A DNA stretch of 64,000 nt, from the NCBI RefSeq assembly GCF_026184235.1, contig NZ_CP110806.1, positions 558,001 to 622,000 on the forward strand. Direction: 5' to 3'. This stretch comes from Cellulomonas sp. S1-8 (lineage in GTDB: Bacteria; Actinomycetota; Actinomycetes; Actinomycetales; Cellulomonadaceae). A program made the translations under genes and the position numbers. Positions 24,667 to 32,959 of the stretch are shown piece by piece (the first letter of the stretch is position 1; each line of letters begins with the position of its first letter). The notes beneath the pieces were generated by a model. It saw only the letters and a list, made by a program, of their open reading frames with translations, searched no databases and had not been told where the DNA came from.

Positions 24667-25419
24667 TCAGAGGCGTGCGGTGAGCTCCAGCAGCGCGCGG
24701 ACCAGGGCCGCCGCCTCCGGGACCAGCTCGCGCTCACCCGGCAGCAGAACGGGCGCGACCGAGCGCAGCGCCGCCGCGTCGTCGAGCGCGGCCAGCGGCG
24801 AGACGTCGCTCGCGTGCAGGAACGCGGCGAGCAGCGCCCGCGCCGCCTGGGAGTAGTCGCCGCCCGCGTCGACCGCGACCTCGGCCACGAGCACCGCGGT
24901 CAGCGCGACGTCGAGCTCCGCCGTCCCGGCCCGTGCGTTCGCCCAGTCGACGACGCCCGGCCCCGACTCCGTGAGGATGACGTTGCCCGGGTGCAGGTCC
25001 AGGTGCACCACGACGGGGCCGCCGTCGAGCTGCGGCCAGTCGTGGTCCGCCGGCACGGCCCACGACGGGGGTGCGGGGACCAGGTGCAGCCGGTGGTGCA
25101 GGGCCGCGAGCGTGTGCGCGGCGTCGGCGATGGAGATCTCGCCCGCGCCCAGCGCCTGGAGCAGCGTCGGGCCGTGCAGCCGACGCATGACGATGTCGGA
25201 CCCTGACGCGTCGAGCACGTCCGGGGCGGGGAAGTCGTGCGCGCGCACGTGGCGCAGCAGCTCGACCTCGGGTGTCGCGTCGCGGCCGGCCCGGTAGCGC
25301 CGGAGCACGCGCTCGTCGTCGAGCGCGTACACGTCGGCGGAGGTACCCGAGGCCAGCAGCGGACCGGGCACCTCGGCGGGCGGCGCCGCGTCCGGAGGAA
25401 CGACGTCGGCGGGTGACAT
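24667..25419 (-). CDS. Aminoglycoside phosphotransferase-family kinase
   Basis: A 250-residue kinase-fold enzyme. The glycine-poor N-lobe contains SGTSADVYALDDERVLRRYR; the catalytic loop is VVVHLDLHPGN with the Brenner HxDxxxxN signature, followed by GPGVVDWANA, the metal-binding DFG equivalent. Members phosphorylate aminoglycosides, choline, homoserine or other small alcohols; there is no mark of a specific drug here. It is short, and its convergent neighbour is the DUF1540 gene. The divergent or co-directional gene upstream is a degenerate GGDEF protein 60 bases away. Confidence 0.82.
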   Translation of the reverse strand: MSPADVVPPDAAPPAEVPGPLLASGTSADVYALDDERVLRRYRAGRDATPEVELLRHVRAHDFPAPDVLDASGSDIVMRRLHGPTLLQALGAGEISIADAAHTLAALHHRLHLVPAPPSWAVPADHDWPQLDGGPVVVHLDLHPGNVILTESGPGVVDWANARAGTAELDVALTAVLVAEVAVDAGGDYSQAARALLAAFLHASDVSPLAALDDAAALRSVAPVLLPGERELVPEAAALVRALLELTARL

Positions 25420-25479
25420 GAGACCGACGGTAGCGCTGAGCGCAGGACCTGTCGCGGGGTGCCGCCGGGCGGCGGCGAC

Positions 25480-26559
25480 CTACGGCGTCGGCCCGGTCCC
25501 GTCCTGCGGGCCCTCGGCGTGGCCCTCGGGCGGGCGCGACCGGTCGACGTGCCGCCCCGGCGCGGAGCTGTCCGCCGCGGAGCCGTCCGCCGCGGAGCCG
25601 TCCGCCGCGGACCGGGGGAGACCGCTCGGGCCACCGGGCCACAGGTCGGCCGACAGCAGCCCCGGCGGCAGCGCCGAGCCGATCTGCCCGATCGCCGTGC
25701 CCGCGCCCGTCCGTCGCGCGTGCTGGGGTCGGGGGACGTCCTGGTCGTGCGGCCCGGCGGGCCGCGGGATGCCGGCCCACGGCTCGGGCCGCGCCAGGGA
25801 CGCGAGCCGGTGCACGGCCTCGGCGTGCGACTCGGGCAGCGGCTCCACCCACACCCGCACCGGCTGCCGCACGCTGATGCGCACGTCGATGTCCTCGCAG
25901 CGACGCGCGATGTCCGCGCGCAGGTCCGCGACCCGGGCGTCCACGTCGTCGTCGGTCCGCGTCAGGACGACGAACACACCGCCGCCGAGCGTGGCCATCG
26001 GGTGCCCCGTGCCGAACGCCTCGCGCAGCGCGGCGCCGACCGCCGCGGACCGTGCCGCGCGCATCATGCCGGTGACGTGGCCGGCGGCGACGTCCACGAC
26101 CGCCAGCCGGTGGAGCATCGCCGGGTCCACGTCGTCCTGCTCCGCCTCGAGGTACGCCTCCGAGAGCCGCACCCCCAGGTACTGCTGCGTGGGCAGGCCC
26201 GTCTCCGGGTCCACGCACGCGCCCGTCGTGACGAGCGCCGCCTGCGCGTCCGACCAGCCCTCGTTGAGGGCGCGGACCGCGTCCATGGGCGGGGTCGCAC
26301 GGCCCGTCGAGCGGTAGAGGCAGACGAGGTCGTCGAGCGCCTCGCCGATGCCGACGCCGTGCTCGCCGCGTGCCCGGCCCAGCTCCCAGGCGGCCGCCGA
26401 CGGGTCGGCGTCCGCGAGGACGGCGACGGCGAGCGCGTCGACCGCGGGGTGGTACCAGTCGGAGGGGCGTCGCCAGACCGACGCGACGCTCTCCTCGCGC
26501 CAGCGCTCCCGCAGCCCCTCGGGCACGGCGTACCCGTCCTTGCCGATGTTGGTCGTCAC
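25480..26559 (-). CDS. Degenerate GGDEF-like protein
   Basis: A 359-residue soluble protein. The middle (about 115-235) keeps the GGDEF-domain frame: DPETGLPTQQYLGVRLSEAY at its start and, where the active-site loop should be, LGGGVFVVL instead of GG(D/E)EF. The DPETGLP segment begins a diguanylate cyclase domain, but the missing acidic residue suggests it no longer makes cyclic di-GMP and may instead bind nucleotide or a protein. The C-terminal 90 residues are Pro/Ala/Ser-rich with SAADG repeats. The gene is divergent from the 1315-residue sigma-factor protein gene with 245 bases between them. Confidence 0.65.
   Translation of the reverse strand: MTTNIGKDGYAVPEGLRERWREESVASVWRRPSDWYHPAVDALAVAVLADADPSAAAWELGRARGEHGVGIGEALDDLVCLYRSTGRATPPMDAVRALNEGWSDAQAALVTTGACVDPETGLPTQQYLGVRLSEAYLEAEQDDVDPAMLHRLAVVDVAAGHVTGMMRAARSAAVGAALREAFGTGHPMATLGGGVFVVLTRTDDDVDARVADLRADIARRCEDIDVRISVRQPVRVWVEPLPESHAEAVHRLASLARPEPWAGIPRPAGPHDQDVPRPQHARRTGAGTAIGQIGSALPPGLLSADLWPGGPSGLPRSAADGSAADGSAADSSAPGRHVDRSRPPEGHAEGPQDGTGPTP
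25562..25611. repeat. 15-bp tandem repeat encoding SAADG
   Basis: Three full copies and a partial copy of GCGGAGCCGTCCGCC (first copy with one change) lie in the 3' part of the GGDEF-like gene. On the minus strand they code for repeated Ser-Ala-Ala-Asp-Gly. The in-frame unit means copy number can vary without frameshift. Confidence 0.8.
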
Positions 26560-26804
26560 ACCGGATGAGAGTGGCGCCGGGGCGGATCGTGACGCGGTTC
26601 TGCGGACTTTTCACCCAGACGGACCTGCGGGGCCGATGACGGCCGAGAACGTTTGCCCCCGTGGAGTGCCGTGCACACCGGCTCCGACGGGGGATATAGC
26701 CAGGACTCCGCGTCCTGTTCATCCCTTCGGTCGGTTATGGCACTCTGTACCGGCGAGGTGGCCCGGTGGACGGCGACCTCACGAGCACATGACGAGGACT
26801 GCGC

Positions 26805-29800
26805 GTGGTAGTAGGCGCGAACCAGGGCGGGGTCATCGAGGATGACGCCGCGCTCCTGCGAGCCACCCGGGAGGGTGACGCCGCGGCATTCGGGCACCTG
26901 TACGAGCGGCACGCGGGGGCCGCGCTCGTCGTCGCCCGGCAGTACACGGACTCCGCCGCGGACGCCGAGGACGTCGTCGCGGACGCGTTCGCCAACATGC
27001 ACCGCGCGCTGCTCGGCGGCGTCGGCCCCGAGTCCGCCTTCCGCGCGTACCTGTTCACCGTCGTGCGGCGCGTCGCCACCGTGCACCGCACCGCCGGCCG
27101 CCGCGCGGAGCCCACCGACGACGTCGCGACCCTCGAGACCGCGTCGACACCGGTCGAGACGGCCGAGGAGCCCACGCTCGCCGGCTTCGAGCGCAGCGTG
27201 GTCGCCCGCGCGTTCCGCTCCCTGCCCGAGCGGTGGCGCGAGGTCCTGTGGCACAGCGAGGTCGAGGGGCTGACGCCCGCCCAGATCGCGCCGATCGTCG
27301 GCCTGTCCGCCAACAGCACCGCCGCGCTGGCGTACCGGGCCCGCGAGGGCCTGCGCCAGGCGTACCTCCAGCAGCACCTGCAGGACCCCCTCGACGACGG
27401 CTGCCGCGCCGTCGCAGGCAAGCTCGGTGCGTACGTCCGTGGGGGCCTCGCCGCCCGCGACACGGGCCACGTCGAGACGCACCTCGACGAGTGCGCGCAG
27501 TGCCGGGCGCTCGTCCTCGAGCTCGGCGACGTCAACCACGGGATGCGCGCGGTCGTCGCCCCCCTCGTCCTGGGGCTGCTCGGCCTCGGTGCGCTCGCGC
27601 ACGACCTGCCGGTCGGCGGCGGGCTCGCCGCCGGTGCGGTCGCGCTCGGCCAGCCCGCCGCCCCTGCCGCCGCGTCGGGCGGCTCGGGTGCTGCGGGCGC
27701 GGGTGCGTCGAGCGCTGGGGCGAGCGCCACGGGCACGGCGGCCGCGGGCACGGCGGCCGCGGGCACGGCGGCTGCCGGGACCACGGCCACGGCCACGGGC
27801 GCGGCCGGTGTGGTCGCGGGCATGTCGGCGAGCGCGATCGCCATCGCCGTCGCGGCTGTCGTGGTCGTCGCCGCCGCGATCGTCGGTGCGGTCCAGCTGC
27901 TGTCCGGCCCCGATCCGGTCGCCGGGCCCTCGCCCGACGTGTCCGGGGCCTCCGAGTCGGCGTCCGAGAGGCCCGGGGCGACCGCGACCCCGGGCAGCAC
28001 GCCGTCCGCCACCACCCTCCCGTCCGTCTCCCCGTCAGCGGCGCCGACCGCGGACGACGACGACGCGCGGCCGGGCGCCAGGCCGAGCAGCGCACCGACG
28101 TCCCCGCCCCTGGCCGGCCCGCCGCCCGGTGCGCCGCCCGTGGTGCCCGCCGGCCCGACGCCGGGGCCGACGACCGCACCGACCACTGCGCCGACGACCG
28201 CCCCGACCACCGCACCCACCGCGGAGCCCACCCCGACCCCGTCGCCCCCGCCGGCGCCCGCCGACGTCGTCGTCGTCGGCCCCGACGGCGGCATTGCGCT
28301 GACCGCCGGCGCGGCGGGTCAGGCCATCGAGCTCTCGGTGAGCAACGCCGGGGGGCTGCCCGCGGCGGAGCTGGTCGCCGAGGTCGACCTGCCGCTCGGA
28401 GTGACGCTCGACGCCGATGCCGTGGCGGACCTCGGCTTCGGGTTCGCTCCCGCCGACACCGCGTGGCAGTGCGTGACGAGCGAGGAGGGGCGCTCCGCGA
28501 CGTGCGTGCTCAGCGAGCTCCCGCCCGGTCAGGCCGCGGTCCTCGCCCTGCGCGTCACCGTCGACGAGTCGTACCTCTCCTCCGGCGACGAGGTCGTGAG
28601 CCTGCGGATCACCGGCGGCGGTCGCACCTGGGAGCCGGCACCGATCCGCATGCACGTCGCGTCCTCGCCCCCGCGGCTCGCCTTCGACGAGCAGGTGCCG
28701 ACCGAGGTGCAGCTGGTCACCGGGCGCACCCGCACCCTGGACCTGCCGGTGCGCAACGCCGGGGGCACGGCGGTCACCGAGGTGCCGGCCGTCGTCGAGC
28801 TCGCCCTGCCGTCCGGCGTCACGGCCACGGCCTCCGCGCCCTGGACGTGCACGGGTGGCACGGGCCCTCTGCTGACGTGCGAGCACGCCGGGCTCGCGGC
28901 GTTCGAGCGGTCGACGCTCGCGCTCACGCTCGCCGCTGCGGACGGCGCCCCCGCCGCCGGTTCGATGCACCTGCGCCTCACGCCGTCCGCGTACCGGCCC
29001 GTCGAGACGCACGACGTCGCCTACACCGTCGTGCGGCCCGCGACGCTGACCGTCGAGGCGCCGACCGCCCTCGACGTCGCCCCGGGCACCGACGCGACGC
29101 TGGGTGTCACCGTCGCCAACGGCGGGGACCTGACCGCGGGCGGTGCCACGGTCTCGCTGACCGTGCCCGTCGGCGTCGACCTCACCGCGGTCGCGGGTGA
29201 CGGCTGGACGTGCACGCTCGCCGACGCGACGGGCACGTGCGCGAGCGACCTCGCGGCGGGGGCACGCGGTGAGGTCGTCGCGACGCTCGGCGCCCCCGCG
29301 GGCACCGTGGGCGACCTCGGCCCGGTGACGGTCGCGGTGGTCGGCGACGACGCCGACGTGCCCGCCGCGCCCACCACGACGGCCCTCACCGCGATCGAGC
29401 CCGTGCTGTCCGTCACGGACACCACGGCCGTCGTCGACACCGTCAACGGTGGCGTCCTCGCGTTCGTCGTCCACGTCGCCGGCGAGCGCGAGGACGGCCG
29501 ACCCGCCGCGGCCGCCTCCGACGTGCGCGCCGCCGTGACCCTGCCGCCCGGCGTCACCACCGACCCGCTCGCCGTGGGGACCCCGACGGCCGGGTGCACG
29601 ACCGCCGGATCGGTCGTCACCTGCCCGCTCGGCGACCTGCCCGCCGGGTCCGACGTGCCCGTGCAGCTCAACCTCCGGGCCGCGGGCGCGGTCCGCGGCA
29701 GCCTCGACGTCCGCGTCACGGCGACGGGCGCGGCGCCCGCGTCCGCGTCGACGCGGGTGGTCGTGCCGTCGGCCAACCTCACGCCCGTGTGGTCCGGCGT

Positions 29801-30752
29801 CGGCGACCTCGAGGTCACCGAGGTGGGTGCGCCGCTGCTCGGCTGCGTCGACTCCTACGGCGCCACGTGCTCGGCCGTGCGCCTCGAGCGCGACAACAAC
29901 GGACTCGACATGCGACCGCTCGACCAGGCCGCACCCCCCGGCGCGCGCGCGACGATCCCCGTGTCCTCGACGACGGGGCTCGAGGTGCGCGACGCGCGAC
30001 CGGTCGTGTGGGCCGGGCTGTACTGGTCGGCCGTGCGCGGCTCCGCGGACTCCTGGAGCGGGGCGTTGGACACCGCGAGGCTCCTCGGCCCCGACGGCGT
30101 GTGGACGGACGTCACCGCCGAGTCCGTCACCCGGGTGACGGACAGCAGCCAGCGGCAGTACTACCAGGCGTCCGTCGACGTCACCGACCTCGTCGCGCGC
30201 GGCGGTGCCGGTGCGTGGTCGCTCGCCGACGCCGCCGTCAGCGCCGGTCGGACCGACCGCGACCCCAGCTACTACGCCGGGTGGTCGCTCGTCGTCGTCC
30301 ACGGCACGCAGGCCGCGCCGGGCACCGCGGGGGAGTCGTCGGTGACGGTGCACGAGGGCGGCGCGTGGATCGGCTCCAACTCCACGGCGCCCGCGTTCGC
30401 GTTCGTCGGGGAGGCCGGGGCGCGCACCCGCATCGGCGTCGTCGCGTGGGACGGCGACCGCGGCACGACCGGCGACCGGCTCACGCTCTCGGGCGTCGGC
30501 GCGCTTACCCCCATGCGGTGGGACGGGACGGGTGTGGTCGGCGGCGGGTCCGCTGCCAACGCGCTCGACTCGACCGCGACGGGCTGGATGCACCCGAACG
30601 CCCTTGGCGTCGACGCCAAGGGCTTCGCCGAGGTCACGCTGCCGTCCGGGGTCGGCATGCTGACCCCGAGCACGGCGGGCGACCAGTACCTCATCGGGGT
30701 CGTCACGGTCCGCACGGCGTCACCGCCGCTGCTCACGACGCCCGCCGGCTGA
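26805..30752 (+). CDS. Membrane-spanning ECF sigma factor fused to a zinc anti-sigma domain and large ectodomain
   Basis: One 1315-residue chain. Residues 10-95 are sigma region 2 (DAEDVVADAFANMHRALL) and 130-186 region 4 (LTPAQIAPIVGLSANSTAAL). Residues 200-240 hold a zinc anti-sigma-like site with His226, Cys230 and Cys233 (HLDECAQC). A short hydrophobic stretch (251-265) and a strong membrane helix at 343-366 (AIAIAVAAVVVVAAAIVGAV) follow. Beyond are a PTTA-repeat linker (to about 485), DUF11-like beta-sandwich repeats (485-990) and a C-terminal domain (993-1315) beginning VWSGVGDLEVTEVG. The sigma part must be cytoplasmic and the rest outside. Fusions of ECF sigma factors to anti-sigma and membrane segments are known in actinobacteria, but such a large ectodomain is unusual. 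GTG 26805 follows GAGGA. Confidence 0.82.
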   Translation: MVVGANQGGVIEDDAALLRATREGDAAAFGHLYERHAGAALVVARQYTDSAADAEDVVADAFANMHRALLGGVGPESAFRAYLFTVVRRVATVHRTAGRRAEPTDDVATLETASTPVETAEEPTLAGFERSVVARAFRSLPERWREVLWHSEVEGLTPAQIAPIVGLSANSTAALAYRAREGLRQAYLQQHLQDPLDDGCRAVAGKLGAYVRGGLAARDTGHVETHLDECAQCRALVLELGDVNHGMRAVVAPLVLGLLGLGALAHDLPVGGGLAAGAVALGQPAAPAAASGGSGAAGAGASSAGASATGTAAAGTAAAGTAAAGTTATATGAAGVVAGMSASAIAIAVAAVVVVAAAIVGAVQLLSGPDPVAGPSPDVSGASESASERPGATATPGSTPSATTLPSVSPSAAPTADDDDARPGARPSSAPTSPPLAGPPPGAPPVVPAGPTPGPTTAPTTAPTTAPTTAPTAEPTPTPSPPPAPADVVVVGPDGGIALTAGAAGQAIELSVSNAGGLPAAELVAEVDLPLGVTLDADAVADLGFGFAPADTAWQCVTSEEGRSATCVLSELPPGQAAVLALRVTVDESYLSSGDEVVSLRITGGGRTWEPAPIRMHVASSPPRLAFDEQVPTEVQLVTGRTRTLDLPVRNAGGTAVTEVPAVVELALPSGVTATASAPWTCTGGTGPLLTCEHAGLAAFERSTLALTLAAADGAPAAGSMHLRLTPSAYRPVETHDVAYTVVRPATLTVEAPTALDVAPGTDATLGVTVANGGDLTAGGATVSLTVPVGVDLTAVAGDGWTCTLADATGTCASDLAAGARGEVVATLGAPAGTVGDLGPVTVAVVGDDADVPAAPTTTALTAIEPVLSVTDTTAVVDTVNGGVLAFVVHVAGEREDGRPAAAASDVRAAVTLPPGVTTDPLAVGTPTAGCTTAGSVVTCPLGDLPAGSDVPVQLNLRAAGAVRGSLDVRVTATGAAPASASTRVVVPSANLTPVWSGVGDLEVTEVGAPLLGCVDSYGATCSAVRLERDNNGLDMRPLDQAAPPGARATIPVSSTTGLEVRDARPVVWAGLYWSAVRGSADSWSGALDTARLLGPDGVWTDVTAESVTRVTDSSQRQYYQASVDVTDLVARGGAGAWSLADAAVSAGRTDRDPSYYAGWSLVVVHGTQAAPGTAGESSVTVHEGGAWIGSNSTAPAFAFVGEAGARTRIGVVAWDGDRGTTGDRLTLSGVGALTPMRWDGTGVVGGGSAANALDSTATGWMHPNALGVDAKGFAEVTLPSGVGMLTPSTAGDQYLIGVVTVRTASPPLLTTPAG
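27732..27776. repeat. 15-bp tandem repeat encoding GTAAA
   Basis: Three copies of GGCACGGCGGCCGCG (last with two changes) code for Gly-Thr-Ala-Ala-Ala repeats in the low-complexity stretch before the membrane helix of the sigma-factor fusion protein. Confidence 0.75.
28167..28214. repeat. 12-bp tandem repeat encoding PTTA linker
   Basis: Four copies of a CCGAC[C/G]AC[C/T]GC unit code for Pro-Thr-Thr-Ala repeats. This is the wall-spanning style linker between membrane helix and ectodomain of the sigma-factor fusion protein. Confidence 0.75.
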
Positions 30753-30796
30753 CGTCGGCGGCCCGCCGGCCGACGTCGGTGCCGGACCGGGAAGGT

Positions 30797-30849
30797 GCGC
30801 TGCCGAGCCGGTCGGGGTCCCCCGATCCCGGGCCCCGGCTCGGCAGCGC
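30797..30849. terminator. Bidirectional hairpin terminator
   Basis: Perfect 15-base arms (30797-30811 and 30835-30849) lie 44 bases after the stop of the sigma-factor fusion gene and seven bases beyond the end of the convergent small gene. The 23-base interior can form a second, smaller hairpin. Confidence 0.75.
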
Positions 30850-30855
30850 GTGTCC

Positions 30856-31242
30856 TCAGCGGGCGTCCCCCGAGCCGCTGAGGACGTCAGGGGCGCCCGG
30901 CGCCGCGTCGTCCACCGGGGCGAGGAGCCGCAGGTGGGTGAGGCGGTCGCCGACGCCGCGCTCGTCCCCGGTGGTGCCGGGGGCGAGCGAGATCGCCGCG
31001 AACGTCTCCGAGCCCGGCAACGCCTCCTGCGCGAGCTCGCGCAGGAGGTCGGCGGTCTCGGCGAGCTGCGCGCTGGTCGGACGGGGCGGGGTGCCGGCAT
31101 CGTCGGGTCCATCGTCCGGGAGGCTGACGTAGAGCACGAAGCCGGCACGGTGGCCGAGCGTCGGCGGTGCGACGGGCGCCACGGGACGGGGAGCAGGGCG
31201 GTGGTCGGCGCGACGGGCGCGCAGACGAGCGGGTGTGGTCAT
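30856..31242 (-). CDS. Hypothetical protein
   Basis: A 128-residue basic-then-acidic protein without signal peptide or cysteines. The N-terminus is Arg/Pro/Ala-rich (about 1-30), the core has AGFVLYVSLPDDG, then a helical TADLLRELAQEAL, then FAAISLAPGTTGDERGVGD. Codon use and a fair ribosome-binding site (GGAG nine bases before ATG 31242) suggest a real gene. No family recognised. Confidence 0.5.
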   Translation of the reverse strand: MTTPARLRARRADHRPAPRPVAPVAPPTLGHRAGFVLYVSLPDDGPDDAGTPPRPTSAQLAETADLLRELAQEALPGSETFAAISLAPGTTGDERGVGDRLTHLRLLAPVDDAAPGAPDVLSGSGDAR

Positions 31243-31314
31243 GGTGGTGGTCTCCGTGAGCGACCGGCGGTGAGGCCGGAGGCGGTCGGCGGGATGGGCG
31301 GTCCGGCGGTCGGG

Positions 31315-31401
31315 TCAGGCCCGACAGCAGCCCGGATGCCACCCGGACGGGCGTGCGCGGCCGGGGCCGACGCAGGTCGTCACGAGGTTCACGGTGCTCA
31401 C
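31315..31401 (-). CDS. Possible small cysteine-rich ORF, 28 residues
   Basis: From GTG 31401 the frame reads VSTVNLVTTCVGPGRARPSG followed by WHPGCCRA and a stop. It lies in the 287-base gap between upp and the 30856-31242 gene, 72 bases upstream of the latter. A Cys-Cys near the end and the position recall short upstream peptides that act as cysteine-sensing leaders in actinobacteria. No strong ribosome-binding site precedes it. The rest of the gap contains a 13-base near-palindrome AACCCCTTGGGGT at about 31432-31444 and nothing else I can name. Confidence 0.25.
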   Translation of the reverse strand: MSTVNLVTTCVGPGRARPSGWHPGCCRA

Positions 31402-31529
31402 AGGGACGATCGTGGCACGTCCGGAGGTATCACCCCAAGGGGTTACGAGCCCCGTCTCAGGCCGTGGGATCGTGCCCACGCCCTGGTCAGCGGTCCAGGA
31501 AGCCCCGCGGACGGCGCGCCCGTCGGGTG

Positions 31530-32165
31530 TCAGACGATGCCGTAGAGGCGGTCGCCCGCGTCGCCGAGGCCCGGGACGATGTACGCGTGCTCGTCGAGAC
31601 GCTCGTCGACCGCCGCGACGACGACCTGCACGTCCGCCCGGTCCCCGACGAACTGCTCGACGACCCGGATGCCCTCGGGCGCGGCGATGAGGCAGACGGC
31701 CGTCACGTCGCGCGCGCCGCGCTGCAGCAGGTAGTCGATCGACGCGACCAGGGTGCCGCCCGTCGCGAGCATCGGGTCCAGCAGGAAGCACTGCCGGCCC
31801 GTCAGGTCGTCGGGGAGACGGTTGGCGTAGGTGATCGCCTCGAGCGTCTCCTCGTCGCGCTGCAGGCCCAGGAACCCGACCTCGGCGGTCGGCAGCAGGC
31901 GCGTCATGCCCTCGAGCATCCCGAGCCCGGCGCGCAGGATCGGCACGACGATGGGGCTGGGGTCCGCGAGCTTCACGCCGGTCGTCGTCGCGACGGGCGT
32001 GACCACCTCGACCTCCCGCGTGCGCACGTGGCGCGTCGCCTCGTAGGCGAGCAGCGTGACCAGCTCGTCGACGAGCTGGCGGAAGATCGGGCTCGGGGTG
32101 GCGGAGTCCCGCAGGACGGCGAGCTTGTGGGCGACGAGCGGGTGGTCCGCGACGTGCAGGCGCAT
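31530..32165 (-). CDS. upp: Uracil phosphoribosyltransferase
   Basis: A 211-residue cytoplasmic enzyme that makes UMP from uracil and PRPP in pyrimidine salvage. The family motifs are intact: [11 protein letters not shown], and the PRPP-binding [11 protein letters not shown], with the C-terminal uracil-binding region GDAGDRLYG. Length is as expected for bacterial Upp. It is divergent from tadA with 108 bases between starts, a usual arrangement in actinobacteria. Confidence 0.96.
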   Translation of the reverse strand: MRLHVADHPLVAHKLAVLRDSATPSPIFRQLVDELVTLLAYEATRHVRTREVEVVTPVATTTGVKLADPSPIVVPILRAGLGMLEGMTRLLPTAEVGFLGLQRDEETLEAITYANRLPDDLTGRQCFLLDPMLATGGTLVASIDYLLQRGARDVTAVCLIAAPEGIRVVEQFVGDRADVQVVVAAVDERLDEHAYIVPGLGDAGDRLYGIV

Positions 32166-32273
32166 GTCGGCCAGGGTAGTGCGAGGATGCCCCCGACCGC
32201 CCGGGTCGCAGGTCGGGTGTCCGGATCGGGTACGGCCGGTTCGGGTGCGGTCCGCAGGACGGGGAGGTGCGGG

Positions 32274-32774
32274 GTGGAGGGGTCGTCGGACGTCGTCGTC
32301 GGCGCGCCGTCCCCGTTCGCGACGCCCGCGGACGAGGCCGCGATGGACCTCGCGCTGGCCGAGGCGCGGGCCGCGCTGGGGAGCGCGGACGTGCCGGTCG
32401 GCGCCGTCGTGCTGGGTCCCGACGGCGCCGTCGTCGGCCGCGGGCGCAACGTGCGCGAGGCGGACGGCGACCCGACGGGCCACGCGGAGGTCGTCGCGCT
32501 GCGGGCGGCCGCCGCGACGCTCGGCCGGTGGCGGCTGGACGGCTGCACGCTCGTCGTGACCCTCGAGCCGTGCCTCATGTGCGCGGGTGCGCTGCTGCAG
32601 GCCCGCGTGGAACGGCTCGTGCTGGGCGCGTGGGACGAGAAGGCCGGCGCGTGCGGCTCGCAGTGGGACGTCGTGCGCGACCGCCGCTCCCCCCACCGCG
32701 TCGAGGTGGTCTCAGGCGTCCGTGCGGCGGAGTCGGCCGACCTCCTGCGCACCTTCTTCCACCCCCACCGCTGA
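32274..32774 (+). CDS. tadA: tRNA-specific adenosine deaminase
   Basis: A 166-residue zinc deaminase that converts adenosine 34 of tRNA-Arg(ACG) to inosine. The active site is His70 and Glu72 (TGHAEVVAL), Cys100 and Cys103 ([10 protein letters not shown]), with PVGAVV and the C-terminal helix typical of TadA. GTG 32274 follows GGAGG at six bases; the first 23 residues are an extra Ala/Ser/Pro-rich leader compared with E. coli, and ATG 32343 would give the usual length. A free-base or cytosine-type deaminase is the less likely alternative. Confidence 0.9.
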   Translation: MEGSSDVVVGAPSPFATPADEAAMDLALAEARAALGSADVPVGAVVLGPDGAVVGRGRNVREADGDPTGHAEVVALRAAAATLGRWRLDGCTLVVTLEPCLMCAGALLQARVERLVLGAWDEKAGACGSQWDVVRDRRSPHRVEVVSGVRAAESADLLRTFFHPHR

Positions 32775-32846
32775 CCCCACCTCCGACGACGGGCCCGCGC
32801 ACCTCTCCCGGCGCATCCCTCCACGCGCCCCCCGCGCACCGCCTTC

Positions 32847-32922
32847 CCGCGAGTGCGGGGGCTACCGCACGAGTGCGGGGGTTGTTTCCCCCGTACTCGA
32901 CGTGTTTCCCCCGCACTCGCGG
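32847..32922. terminator. Nested hairpins between convergent tadA and sirtuin genes
   Basis: Outer perfect arms of 15 bases (32847-32861 and 32908-32922, CCGCGAGTGCGGGGG and its complement) enclose an inner near-perfect 12-base pair (32870-32881 and 32888-32899). The four arms share the GAGTGCGGGGG unit, so the structure appears to be built from copies of one sequence. It probably terminates both genes. Confidence 0.65.
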
Positions 32923-32959
32923 AGGGTGGGGCGCGCGGGGGTGGGGCGCGCGAGGTGGG

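Noticed and set aside
24667..25419. Antibiotic resistance kinase
   Set aside because: The catalytic motif is shared by many small-molecule kinases and no feature points to an aminoglycoside or other drug.
28035..30593. 852-residue minus-strand frame opposite the sigma-fusion gene
   Set aside because: It is an Arg/Gly/His-rich shadow of the plus-strand gene, with no start signal or domain. Several such long shadows occur in this GC-rich window.
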